From the NCBI GenBank assembly GCA_947561395.2, contig OX387183.1, positions 14,745,402-14,809,401 of the forward strand: DNA of 64,000 nucleotides, written 5' to 3'. Source of the DNA: Buxus sempervirens (Eukaryota; Streptophyta; Magnoliopsida; Buxales; Buxaceae). The notes below the pieces were generated by a model. The model worked only from the letters and a program-made list of their open reading frames with translations. It was not told where the DNA came from and did not search any database. Below, piece by piece: positions 24,789 through 35,788 of this stretch (position 1 is the first letter of the stretch; each line of letters begins with the position of its first letter). The position numbers were made by a program, and so were the translations under genes.

Positions 24789-25149
24789 TGTTGGGATTGT
24801 GGAGCCTGAGTTGGTTTACGAGCAGGGTGAATCACGGGTCGAGCTGCGCTGTCAGCTCGCCCATCAAGTCCTATTATAAATATGCAGTTTCCAGTTTTAG
24901 TTTTAGGTTTTTATAAGGTTTTTCTCAGATTGTAAAAACTTCAAGTTTAGTAGATTTTTGGTGCGCTCCATGGACGTAGGCAAGATCGCCGAACCACGTA
25001 TTTTTCTGTATTCTTCTTCTTTGCTTTACTCTGTCTTCCATATTTGTTTACTTTACTTATTTTCTCTTAATTCATCAAATCCCAAGATCTAGGAACTCTT
25101 GGTGAGTTTAGATTGATCTACATAGGTATAGATTGGTTTATTCTTAACA
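24789..25149 (+). repeat. 3' LTR of the Tnt1-like copia element
   Basis: 361 bp, TGTTGGG...TTAACA, directly after the polypurine tract. It has a TATA-like TATTATAAATATG near 24870, in the part that differs from the 5' LTR. Confidence 0.9.
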
Positions 25150-25574
25150 CTTGGAACCTGCAATACCAAGTTCTCATCAGCCCAACCCTGTTCATTGATG
25201 ACTATTTTATTACCATTGGCAATTAGCCATTTTTTACCAAGATCAAGGATTTTTTTTTTTTTTTTTGTACTACATAGTTGCTTTCACAACCACGAAGAAT
25301 TGTTTTTGCTTTGGGCTTGGAAAAAATCCTGATTTGGGAAGTATTTGGCTTTCATCACCCTTGACCAAATCTTCTGTTCTTCCGTGGCCAACGCCCAAGC
25401 GGCTTTGGCCAACCCATATGTTTTTGTTGCATGTATTTGTGGTATTGAATGCTGACCTTTCTTTCATTTATTAAACAATATTAAATATTGAAACTAATTC
25501 TTTGATTCATCCCTAGAATTTCTTGAATTGCTGATACAGGCCAGTCACTGTGGTCCCTGACAATGGTATGTTAT

Positions 25575-28500
25575 TGTGCGCGCGTCGGAAATGCGCCACG
25601 TGGGAATTCGGAGTCGCCACCACCTGATGGGGTGCAGGCGGACACCTGGGTGCCTAATCTTGCCTATTAGGGCTTTTTGGTCTGCGGCTTGAGATTCTGA
25701 GTCTGTTCTCGGTTGTGGTTCGGGGAAGTCCGTAGACACCCCGGTCCACCCCGTCGGATGACGGGTCCCGTGGGTTCCCTGGTTTGAGTCAGCTTACATT
25801 GGTCTCACCTTATTCCTAATCTGATATGCAATTTGGTTAAGTCTGGCGGGACCACCTGAGTGGTGTGGGTCCCTTTAGTTGCTTTTATCTTGATTACTTA
25901 GGTGATCTGAGTCTGGTTGGGTAGGCCCCGTTGGAAGGCCCACGGTATCCTTGGTGGGCTTAGTCAAGCCCGTGTACCCTTGTGGACCTCAGTCTAGCCT
26001 GAGAGGTCCATTGGGCTTTGGTTAGTTCAATTGATTTTACTTTAAGTTCAGATTTGAAGATTAAGTGTTTTTCATGCACAAGTGGGCCGGACCGGTTTGT
26101 GGGCCCCTAAGGTGGGCCCACATGGTGTCCAAGTATTTTTTATTGGATTTATCTTTTTTAATTTTGCCAAAATGAGTTGGACACTAGGCTTGGGGCCCGT
26201 AGTCCAAATCTGGGCTTGTAAGCCCAGGTTACCGGAAGTTAGGGTTTGCACCCTTCCTTGGTTCGATTGGTGGGCTTTGGCGGGCCCGATAGGCCCTTGC
26301 CCTTGGTCTCGGCCAAACCACGCAATTCATGCATCAATTTCACATAACAAGGCTCAGGTGGGCCGCATTGGGTTTGGCCCGCGCCGGTTCAAATTGTTCA
26401 TTTTACTTATTTAATGGCATGCTTTGGTGTTTATTGGGCTTGGTGGGCCCCGTTGGAAGGCCCACTGGAAGTCAAGTTGGACCGGGAGTCCAAGTCCCAC
26501 ATTGGGTTTTCGGGTGACCTAGAAGCCCTATTGGTTTATCCGGTTCGGTTCGGAAATATCATTCACATCTAGCAACAATCACAGAAAAATCACAAGATAG
26601 ACACTCAGTCAAAGAAAAAACCTGGCTCATTGTGTTGGGTCTAAGGGGAGGTACCCGGGGGCCCTGTGGGCGAAGCGGAGCCCACGGGGGTGGGGTACCT
26701 CCCCGTACCAAGGTACGAGTTGGATGCGCAACGAACAAAGGGGGTGGGGGGTGCGGTTCGCCCCCCGCGGTACAGTAAAGGGCATTTTTGGAATTTTTCA
26801 AAAATATATCAATTCGGCATGTTTTAGGGGTAGGCGCCGACCTCAGGTAGTAGGCGTGAGGTCGGCGCGAAATGGGCGGACCGAAAACAACGAAAAAAAA
26901 CACAAAAAAATGAAGTGGGCGCGAGGTTCGCGCGAGCCTCGCGCAAAGGTACGCGCGAGCTTCGCGAGATTCGCGCGAGCTCAGCGGATACTCGATGCCC
27001 CTCGGTTTTCTTTCAAACTCCATTTCTGATCACTTTTTAAACTCTGTACTCCCTCCCAGGTGTTCCCCAGACTCCCACGAGACCTTCGAACACAACTTGA
27101 CTTCAACATCCGGACTCAAATCTCTTCGGAACCCCAAATCCGGAACAAAACACTAACAGAACATGATAAAATCCAGAAACAGACACTAACAACACCATGA
27201 ATTAACAGAACCCGAATAAGGAAGAAGGGAACGGGGGGCTTTATCGGGATACATTAGATCTTCGCAGGAACATACTCCTTTAAAATAAAACCAATAACAA
27301 AAGCAAGCAGGCAAAATGAATCTGAAGCAGGCAAAGGACCAGATCTGGTCCCGGGAGAGACTTATCTTTCTAAACATGGCCAAATGAATCTAATCTTAGA
27401 TATGCTGTGTAAAAAATACAAGAGAGAACATTACCTTGTATGTTTCGAGACCCTAGAGGGGGGGAAGCATCTCCTTGAAGCACAAATGGTTGCCGGAGCA
27501 GTTACTCTCCACACCAACAGCGAGTTCTCCTTCGGGTTTGATGAGGAAGAGAGGCACGGGGTCTTCAAAAAGCCGAACAAAGAATGCCGAAAAAAGAAAC
27601 AGGCAACCTTAAAAAATGCCCGGCCAAAAAAAGTCTCCAACCACAAGAAGGTCGAACCAAAAATGAATGCCCCACCCTTTGCAATGAAGACTCTCGCGGC
27701 TTATATAGGCAAGGGAAATGGGGTGCCGCTCACTTTGGCGCCCAGCTCAAGGTGAGCGCACGCCGTTCGCCACGTTTGCGCGAGCGGCATAATTATTACA
27801 AAACAATAAATGCCGCCGCTCGTTTGTTTTAAAAATCTGAAAATTAGGATATGGTCCTTGGGATATTTAGGTTTAATATTATTTTATTCAGATATCTTCA
27901 AATATTTTCAGATTGGTCCCTGGGATATTTTGAATGTTTGGATATTTACGGATTTGATCCCCGAGATATTTTCCTGCGTAACTTGCCACGTGTGCAGCTC
28001 TTTGCCACGTGCGCAGTTTGCCGGTTTTCTGTTCGGAAACTTCATCAGCTCATATTTTCTTCATCCAGACTCCGATCTGGGCAAACTTAGTTTCATTAGA
28101 ATCGTATCGGAGCCCTCCATCCCATGACCTAGGGGTAGGCCTCTGGATCGGATTTTAGCAGAAAGTCAACTTTTGGCTCTGCTCAGGTTTGACCGCCCGC
28201 AGAACCTTCATCCGGACCCCGATTCCTGCAAACTCAGTTGCGTTGGAACCGTGTCGAGATTCTCTATCCAATGACCTAGGGGTAGGCCTCTGGATCGGAT
28301 TTTAGCAGAAAGTCAACTTTTGGCTCTGCTCAGGTTTGACCGCCCGCAGAACCTTCATCCGGACCCCGATTCCTGCATACTCAGTTGCGTTGGAACCGTG
28401 TCGAGATTCTCTATCTAATGACCTTGGGGTAGGCCTCTGGATCGGATTTTAGTAGAAAGTCAACTTTTGGCTCTGCTCAGGTTTGACCGCCCGCAGAACC

Positions 28501-28986
28501 TTCATCCGGACCCCGATTCTTGCATACTCAATTGCGTTGGGACCGTGTCGAGATTCTCTATCCAATGACCTAGGGGTAGGCCTCTGGATCGGATTTTAGC
28601 AGAAAGTCAACTTTTGGCTCTGCTCAAGTTTGACCGTCCGTAGAACCTTCATCCGGACCCCGATTCCTGCAAACTCAGTTGCGTTGGAACCGTGTCGAGA
28701 TTCTCTATCCAATGACCTAGGGGTAGGCCTCTGGATCGGATTTTAGCAGAAAGTCAACTTTTGGCTCTATTCAAGTTTGACCGTCCGCAGAACCTTCATC
28801 CGGACCCCGATTCCTGCAAACTCAGTTGCGTTGGAACCGTGTCGAGATTCTCTATCCAATGGTATAAAGCAAGGTGGCCAAATTTCATTTGATCAAAAAG
28901 TCAACTTTTGACCCCTAAGGGTTTGACTTTTTGTCTAGGGTTTGCATTTCTGGTTTTTCTAGGAGCGTAAAAATGAGGTGCTTACA
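25575..28986 (-). mobile_element. 3.4-kb apparent solo LTR, Ty3/gypsy-like
   Basis: Bounded by a 5-bp duplication GTTAT (25570-25574, 28987-28991). On the minus strand it starts TGTAAGCACCTC and ends CGCGCACA, the TG...CA ends of an LTR. It holds no retroelement protein domain and no second copy of its own ends inside, so it reads as one LTR left after recombination. The minus-strand motif GGTGGCGACTCC near 25613 and the TGTARGCACC start recur in the element at 38415-41302, so the two are related. Such long LTRs with tandem arrays are known in the Tat/Ogre branch of Ty3/gypsy; that lineage call is inference. The left third is GC-rich, and the open frames there (26559-27029) are composition artefacts. 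Confidence 0.8.
28050..28860. repeat. 147-bp tandem array inside the long LTR
   Basis: The block beginning ATGACCTAGGGGTAGGCC starts at 28124, 28271, 28418, 28565 and 28712, with the next unit edge at 28859: exactly 147 bp every time, about 5.5 units. The middle units differ by only a few bases; the first is more diverged. Constant spacing without indels implies recent amplification or homogenisation. Confidence 0.95.
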
Positions 28987-28991
28987 GTTAT

Positions 28992-30690
28992 TAAGGTGTA
29001 AATCCTTCTAAATAAGAAATTATTTTGTACTTAAAGTTGATCTGGATTAGTACCCATCCCCTGGAGTTCAAATGTTATTGAGGTTCAACAAGAAAGCATT
29101 TAATATAACTAGCTAAAGTTGAAAAGGGCAATGGAGACAAACATGGTTGCACTATAATATAAGGTGTTTTAGAAATTTTACATGTCTATTTGTTTATGCT
29201 TGAGAATGAATAAGGGGCATTCAAGGTAATGAAGAGGCAGAATCAACATCCTGTTAACAATTTATAAGGATTGTCGGCCGAATTTTAATGTAAGAATTGC
29301 TTAAAAAACAGTCTGGAGCTAAAACCTAGAGAAAGAGAGAATCAATCAAATGAGAGCCAATCTATACTATATATAACGCGAAAAGAACCTTTGGGAAGCA
29401 TGCCAAACGCTTCCAAAAAAAAACCTTTCCTCACATTGTTAAGATTTATTAATAACAGAGGTGTAATTGTCATAACATCTCAACTCTCTATATTTAAAAC
29501 TTAAGCAGTTTTCATAACTATTCCCTCTACATCCATTCTCATGTACAGTACTACAAGTATCTATCTTTTCCCAAAGATATAGAAACTTTGTTCAATTTTA
29601 TGATCAGGGAGGCATTTTTAGTATTATAAATTATGCTGCTACACCATTTTAATCTGATTTAGTTTCCTATAATGGCATTTGTATTTTGACTTTCGGGGTG
29701 TTTTATTGGTTTTGTTTTACAACCAATTCATACCCGTGTGGTGCTCTTTATAGATTCAAAGAACATGTTTTGGATTGTCTTTTTAGGATTTTGGCCTCCC
29801 ATTGTCTTTTCAGAGGTTTTGTATTTCTCCTTATATTTGCATATATATTATAATCATGCTTGCGTATTTATCCGTAGGACGTGATCCAGTTCGACAAGCT
29901 TCGATTAATATGTCAATTATTTTGAGGCACGTCTTTGTACCAACCTACGGAACATTTGTATAAGATTAATATGACTATTTTAGTTCAAAAATGTTATGAG
30001 GGAAAACAACTTTGGCTAATCATATTTGGCTGTCTCTTTTCTTTTAAAGTTAAACTATAGCTTCTTTTAAGTTAATTTTGGCTGCCTCCAATTATCACCT
30101 GCATTATTTCAATAATTTGACAATATTTGAACTAAACGAAAATGAGCCCCAAGAATAAAATAACATAAGCAATTTTCTTCTGATATAGTTTATAAAGGAT
30201 GATAAAGGAAGAAGAAGAATGGAGCATAAATGCATAATGGAATTGTAATAATCAAAGTAGTAAACTAGGAGCACAAAATTGTTGGTCTATAACCTCACAT
30301 AAAATTAATTAACTTGTCATTAAATTTGGATGTACATCTATGCCCTTTGATATCATTAGCAAGAGAACTTTTTAACTAGTAATGTTAGTTTTATTATATA
30401 TACGGTAATGTTAGCTATGTTATATATTCTTAATTCCTTAGTTTTATATTTGATTCTCTGATAAGTATTTCGATTAGTTCAGCCTCTACATTCTTTAATC
30501 TTGGAATGTTATTATGACATTATTCTAAGTCATTACAATAATTCAGAAATTATTAAAGCAAGGTGAGTTTGTAGTAATTTGAATCACTTCTCATAGATTG
30601 TAACTTTACTTTTAATTGTGGCTGCCCATGTATTTGGTTGATTTTGGCTTGTTGTTGTTGTACTTGACTTTTCCAGAGATGTAATCTAGC
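28992..30690. other. unassigned DNA between two solo LTRs
   Basis: No gene found; AT-rich. At 29361 an A|TC junction begins TCTATACTATATATAACG, which resembles the 5' terminus of plant Helitrons, but I could not find a matching CTRR end with a hairpin. A 7-bp inverted pair CCGTAGG/CCTACGG lies near 29871 and 29953. Confidence 0.35.
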
Positions 30691-30695
30691 ATGCC

Positions 30696-32934
30696 TGTCA
30701 TGCCCCGAAATCCGTAGACTATGTATAATGATATATATGTAGGACCGAAGGTGACCCTGCTCGTAAGCGAATACCAATATACATTCATTTCATCATAAAG
30801 ACTCCATTTATACATAAATGTACAAATCCAAAGTACAACAGAAATAAATTTTTCAACATTAACATAAATTCCAAATCTATAATATATCTAAACCAACACT
30901 ATAATATAATGTTATGGTCTAAACAACCAAATCAACCAACTAACATAAAAATATAACAAGTTCTTTAGTCACAATCAAATACTGTCACAAAAAATTTCCT
31001 CGTATCACTTTCTTCTGGTTCCACGATCCTAATTATTTCTTGCAAAATGGTAAGGGCGTGAGTTTCACAACTCAGTAAGTAGAGCTAATACACCCCATAT
31101 GGTTGCATGCACAACATCTCTTCTACCCTATATAAATACATCCAATAAATATATAATAATAAAATAGTTATTCTCCATTTTCCCTAAAGTTTCATTCATA
31201 AATAATTTTAATAAGCTATAATAATTATTAATTTACGGGTGCATGCAATCTACCAAGAATAATATAATACAAACAATTTAAAATAGAAATATGAAGTATG
31301 AATGTTAAAAAATAAACTAAACAGCTATAAGAAAGTCAAGCAGTAGAGACCAAACATACAAGTATGATCACATACAAGATTATAAGAATTAATGAGGAGT
31401 TCCTTTTGGGTCATTTCGTCATCTCTTCATTATTTTCATTATTACCAATTAAGCAATCTTTCAATTTCTCCAGTTATACCAATCATATCAATCATGCTAA
31501 TCATTAGCACACTAATTAACATAATCTGGTTCTCCTATCAAATCTAGATGGTCTTACAGTCAAGCACGCCGCTAGAGTGATCCAACTTATGGCTGGGATC
31601 AAACGCCCTTGGATCCCACTTTAGATATCAACAGGGATCAGACTTTCCCGCATACCCATGAGTACTCTTATGGGGTTTAGGGTGTTGCAACCCACGGGGC
31701 TCCTTGGTTCCCGACTCTAGCATTTAAATGGACTCAAACCCTAAGAATTCCAACCTTCGGAGCAGTTTTGAATACCTTCTAGGCAACCAGACACATAGGG
31801 AAAAGCACTAAGCTCGCCCTATCCCAGAATACCATGGATTACTTAAAGATTCAACCACCTCCACTGGGTCTGCTAATCATCCAGCGGATTAATATCACAC
31901 TACGGATACCCATGCTAAAATATGCCAATTCATTTAAGGTCATTTTATTAATAAGACCATCCTTGTGATCTTGGAGTCCATCATTATATCATAAAAATGA
32001 AACCTTCATTTCACATTCTATGTAACACATTTATGTTTCAAGAAATAATCAGATTTCATTACATGAATATAATCATTTTCATTTCACAATCATAATCATT
32101 CCCTGGTAAAACCAAAGTACTACTCCTTTATGTAGTATGTCATTCTTAAAGCCAACAAACAAAAGTCAAGCTACACTAAAATAATAATATTCTTTAGCAA
32201 TAAGCCCCATGAACATGATATAAGACTTAACAAAACAAAACAAAACTGAGATTAATATTATATGTGAATCTGTAGGATTTATCATACTTCTCCTTGTAAG
32301 AATCTAAAAATATCCTTGAAGTTTCTCACATATATCCTACACCTTTCATTCTTAATTATTACCATAGCAAGTAATGAGACATCCACATGATAAAATACAT
32401 CCAAAGGCATCAATAAATAGAGTCTTATTCCATGAATTTAATGTCACATTAGCATAGCCCCCCAAGGATTCACATTTCAGCATATAAAGGCCCAATGTAA
32501 AAATTAGTAAGTCAAACTAGTAAATATAAAATTAAGAGACTCAATGCATATAAAAGCATACAAGATACAGTAATATCTTAATTATTTAAAGCTATTAGCA
32601 AGGCGAAATAACATAAAACCTTTCACTAATAACAATTCTAAGTATAACATAAACCTTAACAAATAAAACCAACTTGGTTATGCTTGTAAAGCTAAAAAAA
32701 TATCATCACAATCTACTAAAGGATTAAACATGAGTTAATTTGTGAAATACACATGATAAAAATTTTAATAAAATATTATACTGCTCCAATCACTTTTGGT
32801 AAAAGCATAAAAACTTAAGTGAAAAAGATTTTCAGTTTACTTTTACAACAAAATCCAAATTCAATAACCAACTCAACTCTAAGACTATATTTTGTCTTCA
32901 GTCAAAATTCCAATCAAGATTTTAGATCATTACA
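30696..32934. mobile_element. 2.2-kb apparent solo LTR, Ty3/gypsy-like
   Basis: Starts TGTCATGCCCCGAAATCC and ends TCATTACA, flanked by the 5-bp duplication ATGCC (30691-30695, 32935-32939). It has no protein domain and no internal repeat of its ends. The start and the nearby (G)GTGAG...ACTCAGTAAGTAGAG...GCATGCA region resemble the elements at 35100 and 37348, so all three belong to one long-LTR group (Tekay/Del-like is my tentative guess). Orientation cannot be decided without the internal region. Confidence 0.75.
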
Positions 32935-33004
32935 ATGCCTCAACAAGATATTTTGCGGAGCCCCGTCCTTTGGCTTTATCTAGTCAATGAGATGTTTGCT
33001 ATGT

Positions 33005-33027
33005 TTTTCTTGTTCAAGATTTTTGGT
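33005..33027. repeat. 23-bp direct repeat, left copy
   Basis: A perfect 23-bp match to 48109-48131 (contains TTCTTGTTCAAGATTTTTGG). The two copies bracket the copia nest at about 15.1 kb apart. This may be a long target duplication of an older insertion that holds the nest. Confidence 0.7.
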
Positions 33028-33060
33028 AATTAGGAGTCAAGCGCCTCCTAATTACCAAAA
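33021..33060. repeat. perfect 16-bp palindrome with 8-bp loop
   Basis: TTTTGGTAATTAGGAG (33021-33036) is followed by an 8-base spacer and then its exact reverse complement (33045-33060). It overlaps the 23-bp direct repeat by seven bases. No terminator or RNA gene context is evident. Confidence 0.85.
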
Positions 33061-33164
33061 TCTGCTCAAGTTTCTCTCTGCACAAAAACACAAGAATCAA
33101 TCAAAGAAGAAGATATTTGCTGTATTTCCTCACCTTGTTATGTCTCAAGGCAATACAAGATATT

Positions 33165-33483
33165 TGTATAAGAAAACAGAGAAAGAACAAACCAGAAAAT
33201 TGTAAAACTGAAAAAGAAGATGCTAGTTCTTATTTCTGTATTGTGTTTTGTACAATTGCGAGCTTATGAATATATAACCTATGAAAGAAAAGAAATGGAG
33301 GGAAATAACAAAAAGTTGTTACAACAAAAAACTGTACACGTGAAGGAATCGTAACAAAGTAACAAATTCAGTGTTGGTCTTTCTCCAGTCTTCTAGAAGT
33401 GTCTGATTGATGGGATGAGCTGGACCATGAGCTGGAGGATGATTTGGAAACTTGCTCACTTGGAAGCTTGCTGGATTTTGATA
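33165..33483 (-). repeat. 3' LTR of the RE1-like copia element
   Basis: About 319 bp; pairs with 47749-48054. On the minus strand it follows the G-rich polypurine tract (GCGGGGGCA). Relative to its partner it has a small extra GAGCTGG-type duplication. Confidence 0.85.
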
Positions 33484-35740
33484 TGCCCCCGCAAGATGGA
33501 GAGTAAATATTAATTACTCCCATCTTGGTCAAATGTTGAATGAAAGGGTAAAGAGCAAGGGGTTTGGTGAAGATGTCGGCAAGTTGAGATGTAGTGCGTG
33601 TATAAGCAGTTATTATGTGACCTTCGGTGATTTTGTCACGGATAAGGTGGCAATCAAGTTCAATATGTTTGGTGCGTTCATGGAAGATAGGATTAGCAGC
33701 TACGTGTGCATTCATGGAAGATGGGATTAGCAGCTATGTGCAAAGCTGCTTGATTATCACAATGTAAAACAGCAGGCTGAGAGAGAGAAAAATAAAGTAA
33801 AGAATACAAGTGAGCTCATATACAGCAGAAGCAATTGCCCGATATTCAAATTCAGCAAACAATCTGGAAACGATAGTCTGCTTTTTGGATCTCCAGGATA
33901 CAAGAGAGTCACCGATGAAGACACAAAAACCTGTTGTAGAACGTCTAGTGTCAGGACACTTGGCCCAACTGGCATCAGAATAAACAATAAGCTTGAGAGC
34001 AGCATTTGCAGGATAAAAAAAGTCCTTAACCGGGAGTCCCTTTAACATAGTGTAGCACCTTTTGGACTGCATTATAATGAGGAACTTGAGGAGTGCTCAT
34101 AAATTGGCTGAGTATGTGAACACTTTGACTAAGATCTGGCCTGGTGATGGTGAGGTAGAGTAGCTTCCCAATCAACCGCCAATACAAGCCTGAGTCCGAA
34201 AACAATTCACCTTCATCTTTGGAAAGCTTGATGTTAGAATCCATAGGCAAAGATGAAGGTTTAGCAGCAAGCACCCCAACTGTAGAGAGAATATCCAGAG
34301 CATATTTTCTCTGGCATAACTGTATACCAAAAGAATTTTGGGCTACCTCAAGACCCAAAAAATATTTGAGAGTACCGAGATCTTTGATCTTAAACTTAGT
34401 GTCCAAGAAAAGCTTGATGGAGACAATAGAATCCAAATCCGAGCGTGCTACGATAATGTCATCTACATAGATGAGAAGAGCCATGAAAGATGAAGCATCA
34501 GATTTGATAAATAGCCCGTAATTAGCCTTTGAAGAAGTGAAACCAAAATTCATAAGAGATGAAGATAGTTTGGAATACCACTGTCTTGAGGCCTGTTTGA
34601 GGCCATATAAACCTTTCTGGAGACAACAAACTATGTTGGTTCAACAGATTGATACCCAAGAGGTAATCTCATATATATATATTTCCTCATGGAGATCACC
34701 ATGTAAAAATGCATTATTCACATCGAATTGCTGGAGGTGCCAACCTTTGATAGCTGCAATGGCAATAAGACAACAAACAGAAACAAGTTTTGCCACAGGT
34801 GAAAATGTCTCGTGAAAATCTATCTCGGCTTGTTGGTTAAAGCCTTTTGCAATTAGGTGTGCCTTATTGCACTCAATCGAACCATCAGATCTATATTTAT
34901 ATTTGTAAACCCATTTGCAATTGATTGCCTCTAATCTAGGAGGTAAGTCAGTTATAGTCCATGTCTAATTTTGTTCAAGAGCAGTGAGTTCCAATTTCAT
35001 TGCTTCACGCCAAGCTAGATCTTGATTGGTTTGAGCAAAAGTGGTAGGTTCAGTGTGTAATGTGATGGAAATGGTAAAGGCTTTGAAAGAAGAAAGAAGT
35101 GTAAAACCCTGAATTTTTGGATAATAATTAAGGCATAAATAAATAAAAGAAAATAGGGGTTGATTATAGTGGAAATAAAAGAATGAAAATTTAGAGGATT
35201 AATAATTCAAATAAATAATAATTTGTAAATAAAAGAGAATTTTCAAAGGAAATCAATCCAGGAGAATAAAAGGGTATTTTAGTAAACTCCAAAAAGGCAA
35301 TTGATGAATTAAATCATTAAATAATTAATAGAATTGGAAAATAGAAGATTAAAATTTTTTGGTTTAGTTCGAAGTTAAATAGTAATAATTATAGCATAAA
35401 AGAAGGGAAAAGGGAAATTGGGTAATTACACATGATTAGTGGCCTTAAATTGGAGAAAAATTGACTTAATAGGGTGTTTAGGTAATATTGAGAAATAGAT
35501 ATAATATATGGATGAAAATTTGTTAAAAGAAAGAGTTTAGTTAGTAAGGGACTCAATAGGTAAAGTACTAAAAGAGAATTAGGAGGAGAGAAAATAAGAA
35601 TTAATTAGAAGGTTTCCTAATCTTAATAGAATTCCTCTAAGGTTGTCTATTTAAGCAAGTCATTAAAGCAAGTTTAGGGTTTCTTCTATTCAAGTTATAT
35701 AGAGGAAAAGGAGGAGAAAAAGGTAGCTCCCATGTTTGGA

Positions 35741-35746
<6 letters not shown>

Positions 35747-35786
<40 letters not shown>
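35747..35786. repeat. (AG)n microsatellite
   Basis: About 20 AG dinucleotides inside the 35100-44237 LTR. The serine/leucine-rich minus-strand frames across it are artefacts of the repeat. Confidence 0.95.

Positions 35787-35788
<2 letters not shown>

Larger units (their letters stand above)
21442..25149 (+). mobile_element. broken Ty1/copia element, Tnt1/Tork-like
   Basis: 3708 bp with a 5-bp target duplication CTTGG (21437-21441, 25150-25154), inserted into the L1 LINE. Parts in order: 5' LTR; primer-binding site TGGTATCAAAGC at 21727; gag region from about 21857 (GSNFGYWKMHIEDYLYMKDL) with a zinc-knuckle area near 22580; protease motif VLDSGASFHA near 22735; integrase region about 23100-23960 (TFIDDHSRKVWVY, RLRSDNGGEYE); RNase H C-terminal region about 24397-24700 (LHSDSQSAIHLAKNSAFHSR); polypurine tract AAGTGGGAGA at 24778; 3' LTR. 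The order gag-PR-IN-(RT)-RH is copia-type. The element is a fossil, shorter than a full copia element and broken in at least four places. LTR differences of roughly 6% by eye, mostly transitions, suggest an age of a few million years. Confidence 0.93.
20132..25410 (-). mobile_element. 5'-truncated L1 LINE, split by a copia element
   Basis: A 13-bp target duplication AACCCATATGTTT lies at 20119-20131 and 25411-25423. Net of the copia insertion, the LINE is about 1.57 kb. The minus strand encodes the ORF2 C-terminus. In order come EEQKIWSRVMKAKYFP (near 25375), WADENLVLQVPS (near 25180), then beyond the copia element AELIDQNARCWRLDKLKEIW, a Cys-rich zf-RVT region (CSLCGREQESHLHLFFKCEL), and an RNase H domain in one clean frame (20177-21079; KINVDGATQGALG, VLIESDSELVV). 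The EN and RT domains are absent, as expected of 5' truncation. There is an in-frame stop near 21265 and a frame change just upstream of 21080. The A-rich 3' end abuts the left duplication. Confidence 0.9.

Noticed and set aside
26559-27029. Overlapping open frames on both strands, 100-154 codons
   Set aside because: They lie inside a GC-rich part of a solo LTR with repeated CGCGCGAG words. Low stop density comes from composition and no domain is visible.
28050-28860. CRISPR-like array
   Set aside because: Units are contiguous 147-bp copies without short repeats or unique spacers, in a plant LTR.
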